NCBI RefSeq assembly: GCF_003248515.1
Contig: NZ_QFOB01000002.1
Coordinates: 372,001 to 436,000 of the forward strand
Reading direction: 5' to 3'
Length of the DNA: 64,000 bases
DNA from: Sphingomonas sp.
GTDB taxonomy: Bacteria > Pseudomonadota > Alphaproteobacteria > Sphingomonadales > Sphingomonadaceae
Position numbers and translations under genes: made by a program. Under the pieces are notes generated by a model. That model ran no database searches and was not told where the DNA came from. It saw only the letters and a list, made by a program, of their open reading frames with translations. Numbering within the stretch: the first letter of the stretch is position 1; the number at the start of each line of letters is the position of its first letter. Below are positions 52,120 through 60,870 of the stretch, piece after piece.

Positions 52120-52152
52120 GCCAAGTCCGCGCCAAGTCCGCGCCAAGTCCGC
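52120..52152. repeat. Three exact copies of an 11-bp unit
   Basis: GCCAAGTCCGC repeated three times head to tail in the 234-nt gap between the convergent ROK kinase and GH2 genes. Nothing else is visible in the gap. Confidence 0.8.
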
Positions 52153-52230
52153 GAATGAAACCGGTCCCGGCGAGCGGACGCCGATCGGGATCGACAATCC
52201 GCTCGCCCGCACGGGCCGCACGGTGCTCCG

Positions 52231-55200
52231 TTAATTCAATCTCTTGCTCGTGCCCGTCACGTTCCAGCCGCGCAGCGTCACGGATGGGGTGGCCGCCTTT
52301 GCGGTCGGGTAACGGATCTCCACGGTACGCGTCTCGCCGGGCAGCAACGAGACATAATTGTCGGTGAAGTAAGCGGGCAGGATCTGTGTGCCGTCCGCGT
52401 TCATCACCGTCAGCTTGGCCTCAATGGCGGGGGTGGCGCTGTCGTTGATGAGCGTGACGGTCGATACCGTTTCGTCGCCTTCGATCCTGCTGACGGCGCT
52501 GGAAGCCAGGGTGACCGGCGCGAGGCTATTGAGCGCGCGGAACTGCGCATCATTGCCCGCCTGCCAGTAGAAGTTGGTCGACAGCAGCGTGCCGGCGGCG
52601 TCGGCCGCCTCGAGGCGGACGAGGGCGACGCCGCTGGCCAGGATAGGCGCGAGATCCAGGGTGAAGGCGGGGCTGGCGGCTTCGCCTTTGGCGGTGATCG
52701 AAACCTCCTTTTCCGCCAGCAGGCGATTGTCGAGGCTGACCACCTTGGCCCGCACCCGGACGCCGCTCAGATCGCCGCTCCGGTTATTGACCAGGATGAC
52801 TTTATAATCAGGCAGGTTCATCTGCACGTGCAGGGGCTCGGACGCTTTCTTGACCCCGTAGAAGGATGCCTGCGTGTCATAGTCTGACGAGAAGATCTGC
52901 CATGTCGATGAGGGCCAAGCGGGCTGCGTCATCCACAGCATCCGGCCGCTGTTCACCGTCCACAGGCCGGCATTCATGCCCTCGAAGATGGCGCGGTAGG
53001 ATTCATATTGCATCATCTGCGCCTTGCGCTCGAAATCCTCGAGGCTGGTGCCCGGGCCGAAGCGCGCTGCCAGCGCGTTCATGTAGGAGGTGACGGCGCC
53101 ATTCCCGGTCTGGTGCCAGTCATGATAGGCCCATGTGTCGCTGATCGGCCAGCGATCGGGCGCCGGGATCGCGCGCTTCCACGCCTCCAGCGTGGGCAGG
53201 GAAGGCGTTCCGCTCTCCACCGAGAATCCGCGCGCATGCTCGGTGAAATATTCCACCGGCGGGCGCCAATTATAGGGGCCGCTATTCTGCAGGTTCACCC
53301 GGTTCGAGGATCCCATGTAGAGCCGCGTGCCATCCTGTTCGTGGATCAGCGCCTGCAGCCCTTCATTGAGGATCGGCTGCGGTACGCCTTCGTTGCGGCC
53401 GAACCAGACGACGATGGAGGGATGGTTGCGATAGCGTTTGACGACATCCGCCGCATTTTTGAGGAACAGCTCCGGATCCTGCGCCTCGACATTATAGTCC
53501 TGCGTCGATTCCCAGAAATCGTTGAGCACCATCAGGCCATATTCGTCGGCCAGATCATAGAAGGCGTCTTCCGTATTCTGGCCGACCCAGTTGCGGATGA
53601 TGTTGAGATGGGCATCCTGATGCAGGCGGAAAAACGGCTCGAGGCGCGCGCGATCGACGCGCTTCATGAAATCGTCCATCCCGATATTGCCGCCGCGCGC
53701 CGCGATGCGCACGCCGTTCACGCGGATGACGAGATGGGGCGACAGCCCATCCTCTCCCGCGATGCGATGCACGGCCGCGGAGTTTTCCGCGCCGGGCAGC
53801 AGGGAGGCTGCCCAGCCGCCCGTCACCTTGCGGATGCCTTCATGGCTGCCGTCGACGATCTGCTGACCGAGCGCGCGCGCCTTCGTAAGATCGACGCCGA
53901 CGCGCTCCAGCTCGCCCTTCTGATCCATCAGCGAGATATCGTAGGTCACCTGCCGCATGCCGAAGCGCAACTGCCGGGTGTCGCTGGTCTGGCCCGCGAT
54001 GCTTGCGGTCAGCGTCAGCGTGTGGAGCGCGGGATCGCCATAGCCGTTCGGCCACCATAATTTGGGATTGCGCACGGCCAGCTGCGCGAATTCGGCGGGA
54101 CGGAAGACGGCCTGGTTCGTCTGGCCCGGGGCCAGCGTCACCTGCTTTTCCACCGTCACGTCGTCGAACGACGCGCGCACCGTGGCGGTGACGGGCGCAT
54201 CGGACATGTTGGTGACGGGCGCGGTGATCTCGATCTCCGCGATACTGTTGTCTGCCCTGGGCAGCGATGTCACCACCTGCGGATCGCCCAGCGTCGCATC
54301 GCCGTTCGCACTGAGGGTGACGCCCTGCCACAGGCCGGTATTGCGATCGCGGATGCTGGGGATCCAGTCCCATCCTTCCGTCGCGCCGAAGGTTGGCCCG
54401 TCCAGCATCATGGCGCCGCCATTTTCGCCGACGCCGGCCGTCAGCGATTCCTCATGCGCCACGCCGGGATGGGGCGGGGGCGACACTTTCACGGCGATGG
54501 CGTTGCGGCCGGGCACCAGCTTGTCGGTCACGTCGAAGCGACCCCGGATGAAGGCGCCCTTCATCGTGCCGATCCTCTGGCCGTTCACCCAGATTTCGGC
54601 CGCATAGTTGATGCCGTTGAAGGTCAGGAACTGGCGCTTGCCCGCGGCTTCCGCCGGCGCATCGAATTCGCTCCGATACCAGTAATCCTGCCGCGCCAGC
54701 CCTTCCGGAATGGCGAGATTGTTCAGGCCATGCGCCGGATCGGGATAGACGCCGCGATCGACCAGGGTGGTCAGCACCGTGCCCGGCACGGTCGCCTCAT
54801 ACCAGGTGCGGGCATCAAAGCCGGGCCGGCTGAGCGATGCGCCGGGCGCGCTCACGCGTGGGGCTTCGGCCAGGCGCCAGCGTGCCACGTCCCACGTGCC
54901 GGGGCCGGTCGCGACGATGGCGGGGCCGGCGGGTTCGGGGCGGGCGACGGGCGCTCCGAACGGGGTCTTCGATGCGGGCCGCGTCGCGGCGTCCTGCGGC
55001 GTGATCTGGCCGTACATCTGCTGGATCTGGCCCGGCCAGCGGGGGCTGCCCTGCTTGAAGGCGATCAGCGCGGGATCGGGCGTGCGGGAGGCAGCGGCCT
55101 TGATCGCGCGCGCGTCTGCCGCGCCCGCATCGAGGGTGAAGGCGGCTACCCGGCCCGCAAAGACGGCGGTGCCGGTGCGCGGAGCCAGCATGGCCGTGGC

Positions 55201-55641
55201 GGGGACGGGCGCGAGCGTCATGGCGCGCTGCGCAACGGGGCGGCCATCGAGATACAGGTGCGCGGTCGTTCCGTCGAAGCTCACAGCGATATGGTGCCAG
55301 CCGCGCGCCGGAAGCGGCCGAGAGGCGCTCAGAGTGCCTCCTTCGGTCACCAGACCCGGCCGGCCGCCATCGAGCGACAGATATCGGCGCGGGCCCGCCA
55401 GCGGATCGCCAAAGCCGCCGATCAGCACCGGCCCCGCTGCAATCGTCGATGGCTCGATCCACGCCGAAAGCGTCCATTCGCGTGCGGCGATAGGAGCCGC
55501 ATCGGCGCCGCCGATCGCGCTTTTGAGCGCTTCGCCGCCTGCGGGCAGCTCCGCATTGATCGGGCCATAGCTCTGCGCGCGCGCCGTTGCCGTCGTCGCC
55601 AGCAGCGCCAGAATGATCGCGCTTGCCCCGTTTCTGCCCAT
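52231..55641 (-). CDS. LamG-GH2 glycoside hydrolase (beta-mannosidase / exo-beta-glucosaminidase-like)
   Basis: 1136 residues: signal peptide (IILALLATTATARAQ), an N-terminal LamG/concanavalin-like domain (about 50-190, WTLSAWIEPSTIAAGPVLIG, GWHHIAVSFDGTTAHLYLDG), a GH2 jelly-roll (about 290-460), Ig domain with NPKLWWPNGYGDP, a TIM barrel (about 600-930) and C-terminal Ig domains. Acid/base Glu751 is in WFGRNEG; the likely nucleophile is Glu809 in SVESGTPSLP. The WWPNGYG motif and barrel resemble beta-mannosidases and CsxA-type exo-glucosaminidases. It faces zwf across a ROK-type operator. Periplasmic; most likely acts on mannosides given manA. Confidence 0.85.
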   Translation of the reverse strand: MGRNGASAIILALLATTATARAQSYGPINAELPAGGEALKSAIGGADAAPIAAREWTLSAWIEPSTIAAGPVLIGGFGDPLAGPRRYLSLDGGRPGLVTEGGTLSASRPLPARGWHHIAVSFDGTTAHLYLDGRPVAQRAMTLAPVPATAMLAPRTGTAVFAGRVAAFTLDAGAADARAIKAAASRTPDPALIAFKQGSPRWPGQIQQMYGQITPQDAATRPASKTPFGAPVARPEPAGPAIVATGPGTWDVARWRLAEAPRVSAPGASLSRPGFDARTWYEATVPGTVLTTLVDRGVYPDPAHGLNNLAIPEGLARQDYWYRSEFDAPAEAAGKRQFLTFNGINYAAEIWVNGQRIGTMKGAFIRGRFDVTDKLVPGRNAIAVKVSPPPHPGVAHEESLTAGVGENGGAMMLDGPTFGATEGWDWIPSIRDRNTGLWQGVTLSANGDATLGDPQVVTSLPRADNSIAEIEITAPVTNMSDAPVTATVRASFDDVTVEKQVTLAPGQTNQAVFRPAEFAQLAVRNPKLWWPNGYGDPALHTLTLTASIAGQTSDTRQLRFGMRQVTYDISLMDQKGELERVGVDLTKARALGQQIVDGSHEGIRKVTGGWAASLLPGAENSAAVHRIAGEDGLSPHLVIRVNGVRIAARGGNIGMDDFMKRVDRARLEPFFRLHQDAHLNIIRNWVGQNTEDAFYDLADEYGLMVLNDFWESTQDYNVEAQDPELFLKNAADVVKRYRNHPSIVVWFGRNEGVPQPILNEGLQALIHEQDGTRLYMGSSNRVNLQNSGPYNWRPPVEYFTEHARGFSVESGTPSLPTLEAWKRAIPAPDRWPISDTWAYHDWHQTGNGAVTSYMNALAARFGPGTSLEDFERKAQMMQYESYRAIFEGMNAGLWTVNSGRMLWMTQPAWPSSTWQIFSSDYDTQASFYGVKKASEPLHVQMNLPDYKVILVNNRSGDLSGVRVRAKVVSLDNRLLAEKEVSITAKGEAASPAFTLDLAPILASGVALVRLEAADAAGTLLSTNFYWQAGNDAQFRALNSLAPVTLASSAVSRIEGDETVSTVTLINDSATPAIEAKLTVMNADGTQILPAYFTDNYVSLLPGETRTVEIRYPTAKAATPSVTLRGWNVTGTSKRLN

Positions 55642-55711
55642 CGGTGGTCATCTCCCAAATCCGCCGATCGCGCCGACGTTGATCCCCTGAAAGCACATCG
55701 CCTCAAAAAAA

Positions 55712-55736
55712 CCAAATCGAATTATTTATTCGTTGG
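55712..55736. promoter_or_regulatory. Candidate ROK operator between GH2 and zwf
   Basis: CCAA, a 17-nt spacer with core ATTATTTA and then TCG, and TTGG: same layout and about 20 of 25 bases identical to the site at 42017-42041. It is placed to serve both divergent genes. Confidence 0.6.
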
Positions 55737-55838
55737 AGAGCAGGCGACGAGGCGCCATAGGGCTGGCTGCGGACCCGCGTGAGACGCCACGCCTCCGCAT
55801 CGATCGCGCGGGAAACGTTGTCGGGAGGGGATTTGCGA

Positions 55839-57299
55839 ATGAGGCGGGACGCCAGTCAGAAACTCCTCCTGTTCGGTGCGACGGGGGATTTGTCCTATCG
55901 GATGCTGCTGCCGTCGCTGTTCGGATTGGCCAGCGATGGCCTGCTGGCCCCCGGCCTCTCGATCATCTGCACCGCGCACACGGATCTTTCGGACGGCGCG
56001 TTCCGAGGCAGCGTTGCCGAATCCCTGCGCCGGACCATTCCCACAGATCGCATGGACGGCACTTCCCTGCAGCGGTTTCTCGATCGCCTCCGCTATGTCC
56101 GTGTCGATGTTTCCCGCCCCCGGGATTTCGCCGATCTTGCCGAAGCGGTCGGATCGACCAAGGGCGGCCTGGCCATCTTCCTTTCGATGGCACCTTCGCT
56201 GTTCCAGCCCACGATCCAGGGGCTGGCCGCCGTGGGACTGGGTGGGGACAATGTGCGCATCGGGCTGGAAAAGCCCCTCGGTTATGATCTCGAATCCAGC
56301 CGATCGATCAACGATACGGTGTCGGGTGTCTTTTCGGAGGGGCGCATCTTCCGGGTCGATCATTATCTCGGCAAGGAGACGGTGCTGAATCTCCTCGCGC
56401 TCCGGTTCGCCAATTCGCTGTTCGAGCCGCTGTGGAATGCGGGCGGGATCGAGCATGTCCAGATCACCGTCGCGGAAACGGTGGGTCTGGAAGGGCGGGT
56501 CGGCTTCTATGATGCCGCCGGCGCGACCCGCGATATGGTGCAGAACCATATCCTGCAGTTGCTGACGCTCGTCGCAATGGAGCCACCCCCGCATTTCGAC
56601 GCGACCGCCGTTCGTGACGAGAAGGTGAAGGTGTTGCGGTCGCTGCGCCGGATCGACCAGACCAATGTCGGGGCGCTCACCGTGACCGGGCAATATGCGG
56701 CGGGAGCCATCGACGGACACGCGGTGCCCGCTTATGCGGACGAACTGGTGGCCCTTTCGGACACGGAGACGTTCGTCGCGATCAAGGCGCATGTCGATAC
56801 GTGGCGATGGAAGGGCGTACCCTTCTATCTCAGGACCGGCAAAAGGCTGCCCAGCCGGAAATCGGAAATATCCATCCAGTTCAGAGGGGTGCCCCATTCC
56901 ATATTTGGCGATGTCGGCGCGGCGCTGCGCCCCAATCGACTGATCATCAGCCTGCAGCCGAACGAGAATGTCCGGTTGCTGCTGATGACGAAGGATCCGG
57001 GGCTCGATCGCGACGGCATACGGTTGCGCGAAGTGCCGCTCGATATCGCCATCCCGAACGCCTTCGTCGATGGCCGCCGCCGGATCGCCTATGAGCGCCT
57101 GCTGCTGGATCTGATCGAAGGCGATCAGACTTTGTTCGTCCGCCGGGACGAGGTGGAGGCCCAGTGGCGCTGGATCGACGGAATCCGGAATGGCTGGAAG
57201 GCGAACGCCATCAGGCCCCGGCTGTATGGCGCGGGAACATGGGGACCTTCGGCGGCCATCGCATTGGCAGAGCGGGATGGCGTCACCTGGCATGATTAA
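55839..57299 (+). CDS. zwf: Glucose-6-phosphate 1-dehydrogenase
   Basis: 486 residues from ATG 55839 (GGGAGGGG eight bases upstream). NADP site LFGATGDLSYRMLLPSLFGL, IGLEKPLGYDLESSR, catalytic RVDHYLGKETVLNLL (G6P-binding His/Lys), GVPFYLRTGKRL and the C-terminal GDQTLFVRRDEVEAQWRWID. It makes 6-phosphogluconolactone, the entry to the Entner-Doudoroff and pentose-phosphate routes. No pgl, edd or glk follows, unlike the usual zwf operon, and the gene sits in a sugar locus, so it may be a substrate-induced second copy. Confidence 0.95.
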   Translation: MRRDASQKLLLFGATGDLSYRMLLPSLFGLASDGLLAPGLSIICTAHTDLSDGAFRGSVAESLRRTIPTDRMDGTSLQRFLDRLRYVRVDVSRPRDFADLAEAVGSTKGGLAIFLSMAPSLFQPTIQGLAAVGLGGDNVRIGLEKPLGYDLESSRSINDTVSGVFSEGRIFRVDHYLGKETVLNLLALRFANSLFEPLWNAGGIEHVQITVAETVGLEGRVGFYDAAGATRDMVQNHILQLLTLVAMEPPPHFDATAVRDEKVKVLRSLRRIDQTNVGALTVTGQYAAGAIDGHAVPAYADELVALSDTETFVAIKAHVDTWRWKGVPFYLRTGKRLPSRKSEISIQFRGVPHSIFGDVGAALRPNRLIISLQPNENVRLLLMTKDPGLDRDGIRLREVPLDIAIPNAFVDGRRRIAYERLLLDLIEGDQTLFVRRDEVEAQWRWIDGIRNGWKANAIRPRLYGAGTWGPSAAIALAERDGVTWHD

Positions 57300-57377
57300 G
57301 AATCCGGGCCAGCGGGTGCGCGGACGGGGGAACGCGCCAGCCGATAGCCGCGGCCGCGCATAAGCGAGCACAAATGC

Positions 57378-57402
57378 GGCTATAAAATAAATAAATTTGA
57401 CA
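57378..57402. promoter_or_regulatory. Candidate ROK operator upstream of manA
   Basis: On the minus strand it reads TGTCAAATT then TATTTATTT, matching the left arm and centre of the motif at 42013-42045; the right arm is weak. It lies in the 320-nt gap between zwf and manA. Confidence 0.45.
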
Positions 57403-57494
57403 TATTAAAAAGGATCGAGACAAGGCGCGGCTGGCTTTTCGAGGCTGGCGGCGGACGTTTGCGCAAGGCGCCTCTGATACCGGGAGAGAAGATC

Positions 57495-57605
57495 GTGGGA
57501 CTGGTCATCCTCAAGCCCGCTCCGGCACCCTTGCCCGATGCGCCACCGGGTGTGCGATCCGCACCGCCGCTGTGCGATCCCATGCCCGCTTCCCTCAGTG
57601 CCTGA
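57495..57605 (+). CDS. Possible 36-residue small ORF upstream of manA
   Basis: GTG 57495 follows a good ribosome site (GGGAGAGAAG) and opens a Pro-rich 36-codon frame (MGLVILKPAPAPLPDAPPGV to the end MPASLSA) that stops 14 nt before the manA ATG. The spacing suggests a translated leader coupled to manA, or a decayed gene. No homology is recognised and the length is short, so this may be chance. Confidence 0.3.
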   Translation: MGLVILKPAPAPLPDAPPGVRSAPPLCDPMPASLSA

Positions 57606-57619
57606 TCGGGGATCAGAAG

Positions 57620-58441
57620 ATGAAACTTGTCGCAAACTATGTCGAAAAGCCCTGGGGGCGCCATGATCTGCCGGCTTGGGCGAAGCCGCCCGCGACGATG
57701 GATGGCGCGATCGGAGAACTCTGGTTCACGCCACCGGACGGGCGCGCGCTGCCCTTGCTGGTCAAATATATCTTCACCAGCGAGAGGCTTTCGATCCAGG
57801 TCCATCCCGACGACGTTCAGGCGCGCGCCCGGGGACTGGCCGGCGGCAAGACCGAATGCTGGTATATCATCGCGGCCGAACCGGGGGCGACGCTCGGGGT
57901 CGGGCTGGAGGCAGATCTCGATGCCCGTCAGCTGACGGAAGCCGCGCTGGACGGATCGATCGTGGAGAAGATGGTGTGGCACCCTGTCGTGCCGGGAGAC
58001 TTCTTCTTCATTCCGGCGGGCACCATCCATGCGATCGGCGCCGGGGTTACGCTCGTCGAGATCCAGCAGAATGTGGACGTTACCTATCGGCTCTATGATT
58101 ATGGTCGTCCGCGCGAACTGCATCTCGATGACGGCACCGCCGTATCACGCGCGGGGCCCTATGATCCGGTCCAGGCGGTGCGCGCCGCCGATGGCGGCCC
58201 GCTCGATCGGATGATGGCGGATTGCCCGATCTTCCACGTCTTCCGCTCGGCGGACGCCGGCGCGATACGCGATCGGCTGGGGCATGGCCCGATCTGGATC
58301 GTGCCGATCTCGGGAGCTATCGGCGCGAACGCCGAGACCGCGGGCGTCGGCGAGTGCCTTTATCTGGAGGGTGACGGAATAGCGGCGCTCACTTTGTCCG
58401 AAGATGCGGTGGTGCTGGCGGCGGGGCAGGGCATGTGCTGA
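57620..58441 (+). CDS. manA: Mannose-6-phosphate isomerase, class I
   Basis: 273 residues from ATG 57620. It interconverts mannose-6-P and fructose-6-P. Zinc and active-site residues are in LSIQVHPDD, GKTECWYIIAAEPGA and PAGTIHAIGAGVTLVEIQQNVDVTYRLYDYG. The short single-cupin-core form is like Bacillus ManA/YvyI rather than the 390-residue E. coli enzyme. It sits between zwf and pgi on the same strand with an AT-rich operator-like sequence in front. Confidence 0.92.
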   Translation: MKLVANYVEKPWGRHDLPAWAKPPATMDGAIGELWFTPPDGRALPLLVKYIFTSERLSIQVHPDDVQARARGLAGGKTECWYIIAAEPGATLGVGLEADLDARQLTEAALDGSIVEKMVWHPVVPGDFFFIPAGTIHAIGAGVTLVEIQQNVDVTYRLYDYGRPRELHLDDGTAVSRAGPYDPVQAVRAADGGPLDRMMADCPIFHVFRSADAGAIRDRLGHGPIWIVPISGAIGANAETAGVGECLYLEGDGIAALTLSEDAVVLAAGQGMC

Positions 58442-58596
58442 TGTCGCGCCTTTCCCTCTTCTTGTCCTGACGCACGGCGCGGGGATGCGGCGCACGGTGC
58501 CGGCCGGATCCTGTCGCGCGCGACTTTCCTTCGTGGCCGGTGCGTGGGCGGCATTCCGGCCTGGCCTTCACCCAGTTCAACAGACGGCGAGGATTT

Positions 58597-60084
58597 ATGA
58601 GCAAGGCAATGGAAGCCATCGACACGGCGAATGTGCCGGATCTGCGAACGGCATTTGATCGCGATCCCGATCGCCTCGAACGCTATGTGATCCGGCAGGG
58701 GCCGATCCGGTTCGATTGGTCGAAGACTCATCTCACCGACGAATTGGTGCAGAGCTTTCTCGCGCTGGCCGGGGACATGGATTTCGCCGCGCGCCGCGAT
58801 GCGCTGTTCGCGGGTGAGCCGGTCAACGTTACAGAAGGGCGCGCGGCGGAGCATCCGGCCGAGCGTGGGGAGGGCAGGCCGGAAAGTGTCGCCCGGGCTC
58901 GCGCGCAGCATATGCGGATGCGCGCGCTGATCGAAGCGATCGATGCCGGCGATCTGGGTGAGATACGCCACGTCCTGCACATCGGCATTGGCGGTTCGGC
59001 GCTTGGCCCCAAGCTGATCCTGGATGCGCTGGGCGATGGTGTGTCCCGCTATGACGTGGCGGTTGTTTCCAATGTCGACGGTACGGCGCTGGAGCGCGCG
59101 ATGAAGGGGGTCGATCCGCGCAAGACGCTGGTCGCGGTCGCCTCCAAGACCTTCACCACCACCGAGACGATGCTCAATGCCGCCAGCGCCGTCGCGTGGA
59201 TGGATGAGGCGGGCGTGGATGCGCGATCGCGGGTGATCGCGCTCACGGCCGCGCCGGAAAAGGCCGTCGAATGGGGCGTGGGCGAGGATCGCATCCTGCC
59301 GTTCGCGGAAAGCGTCGGTGGCCGCTATTCCTTATGGTCTTCCATCGGATTTCCGGCGGCCATCGCGCTGGGGTGGGACCGGTTCGAGCGGCTTCTGGCC
59401 GGCGCGGCCGCGATGGATCGGCACTTCCGCCAGGCGGAGCCCGCTGCGAATGCGCCACTGATCGCGGCCTTCGCCGATCGCTATTATGCGCGCGCGTTGA
59501 AATGCCAGACGCGCGCTCTCTTCGCCTATGATGAGCGGCTGGCGCTGCTGCCCTCCTATCTTCAGCAGCTGGAGATGGAGAGCAATGGCAAGCGCGTGAC
59601 GGCCGGGGGGCAGGCCGTTGACGGGCCGACCGCGCCGATCACCTGGGGCGGCGTGGGCACGGATGCGCAGCATGCCGTGTTCCAGCTGTTGCATCAGGGC
59701 ACGGTGCTGATGCCGGTGGAGTTCATCGCATCGCTGGCGCCGGGGCACAGCCTCGATCCCGCGCATCACCGCGCGTTGCTCACCAATTGCTTCGCCCAGG
59801 GTGCGGCCCTGATGCAAGGGCGCGACAATCCATCCGATCCCGCCCGCGCCTTTCCGGGCAACCGGCCTTCCACCACGATCGTGCTGGATGACGTGACACC
59901 GGAAGCGCTGGGCGCGCTGATCGCTTTCTATGAGCATCGCACCTTCGCCAATGCCGTGCTGATGGGGGTGAATCCGTTCGATCAGTTCGGTGTCGAACTG
60001 GGCAAGGAAATCGCCAGGGCCATCGAGAAGGATGGCGCCAGGGGCTTCGATCCCTCGACCACGGCGCTGATCGAGCTGATCTGA
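58597..60084 (+). CDS. pgi: Glucose-6-phosphate isomerase
   Basis: 495 residues from ATG 58597 (GAGGA upstream). It interconverts fructose-6-P and glucose-6-P. Visible motifs are VLHIGIGGSALGPKLI, SKTFTTTETMLNA, GGRYSLWSSIGFPAAIALGW, QLEMESNGKRVT with the catalytic Glu, and the C-terminal signature NPFDQFGVELGKE near residue 459. With manA and zwf it completes the path mannose-6-P to 6-phosphogluconolactone. Confidence 0.96.
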   Translation: MSKAMEAIDTANVPDLRTAFDRDPDRLERYVIRQGPIRFDWSKTHLTDELVQSFLALAGDMDFAARRDALFAGEPVNVTEGRAAEHPAERGEGRPESVARARAQHMRMRALIEAIDAGDLGEIRHVLHIGIGGSALGPKLILDALGDGVSRYDVAVVSNVDGTALERAMKGVDPRKTLVAVASKTFTTTETMLNAASAVAWMDEAGVDARSRVIALTAAPEKAVEWGVGEDRILPFAESVGGRYSLWSSIGFPAAIALGWDRFERLLAGAAAMDRHFRQAEPAANAPLIAAFADRYYARALKCQTRALFAYDERLALLPSYLQQLEMESNGKRVTAGGQAVDGPTAPITWGGVGTDAQHAVFQLLHQGTVLMPVEFIASLAPGHSLDPAHHRALLTNCFAQGAALMQGRDNPSDPARAFPGNRPSTTIVLDDVTPEALGALIAFYEHRTFANAVLMGVNPFDQFGVELGKEIARAIEKDGARGFDPSTTALIELI

Positions 60085-60381
60085 CAGGCTGCCGATGCGG
60101 ACATGGCCGATCGGGCGGGAGGCGCGGCGGCAAGGGGATCCGGCGGGCGATCATGATCGGGCCGGCCGGATCCCATGTCACTGCCTGGCAAATGCGGGGG
60201 GCGTGATGGAGCCCGCGGTTCCGGAGCATTTGCCCGCCTTTTCTCTCGCCCGCCATGATCGCCCGCGTCGACCGATGGAGCGGGGAAGGCCAGGAAATTA
60301 TTCTATGAGAGAATATTTGTAAGGGGGTGCCCGGGCTGATAATCCTGTCGGACAAACAGGAAAGCTGGAGGGGGAGACGGG
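60085..60381. other. Intergenic gap between pgi and the SnoaL-like gene
   Basis: No gene recognised. An imperfect palindrome around AAATTATTCT and AGAATATTT at about 60295-60319 is AT-rich against the GC-rich background and could be a promoter or operator for the next gene. Confidence 0.35.
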
Positions 60382-60843
60382 ATGCCAAAGGCGACGGGCG
60401 CGATCGTGGGTATCGTGCTGATCCTGCAGGCGTGGGAACCGGTTTCGGCGCGATCGCGGCAGGAGGCGGCCAATGCCGTGGCCGCTTCAGGCTTCATCGA
60501 TATGGTGTTCAACCGGCATCGTGTGGAGGAAGCGTTCGATCGCTATGTTGGGGCCGACTATATCCAGCACAATCCTCGTGTGGCGACAGGCCGTGCCAAC
60601 GGCATCCAGGCGCTGGGGCGGCTCGTCGCCCGCTTCCCCCAGATGCGCGTGTCTGTCGCCCGGATCTTGGCCGACGGCGATCTGGTGGCGATCCACACGC
60701 ATCAGGTGAAGCAGCCCGGCGAGCGCGGCTCGGCGATCGCCGAATTCTTTCGCTTCGCCCGTGGCCGGATCGTCGAGCACTGGGACGTGATCGAGGAGGT
60801 TCCGGGTCCCGCTGAGGCGAAGAATGGCAACGGAATGTTCTAG
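60382..60843 (+). CDS. Secreted SnoaL-like (NTF2-fold) protein
   Basis: 153 residues with a probable signal peptide (TGAIVGIVLILQAWEPVSA) and a SnoaL/NTF2-like domain (IDMVFNRHRVEEAFDRYVG, YIQHNPRVATGRANGIQALG, FFRFARGRIVEHWDVIEEVP). The HNP and HWDVIEEV motifs are typical of the SnoaL_2 group, often called nuclear transport factor 2 family or predicted ester cyclases. Function unknown. The ribosome site is GGGGGAGA. The AraC gene follows after 27 nt, so the two are probably co-transcribed. Confidence 0.82.
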   Translation: MPKATGAIVGIVLILQAWEPVSARSRQEAANAVAASGFIDMVFNRHRVEEAFDRYVGADYIQHNPRVATGRANGIQALGRLVARFPQMRVSVARILADGDLVAIHTHQVKQPGERGSAIAEFFRFARGRIVEHWDVIEEVPGPAEAKNGNGMF

Positions 60844-60870
60844 CGCGATACGCGTGATGTCCGGTGGGCC

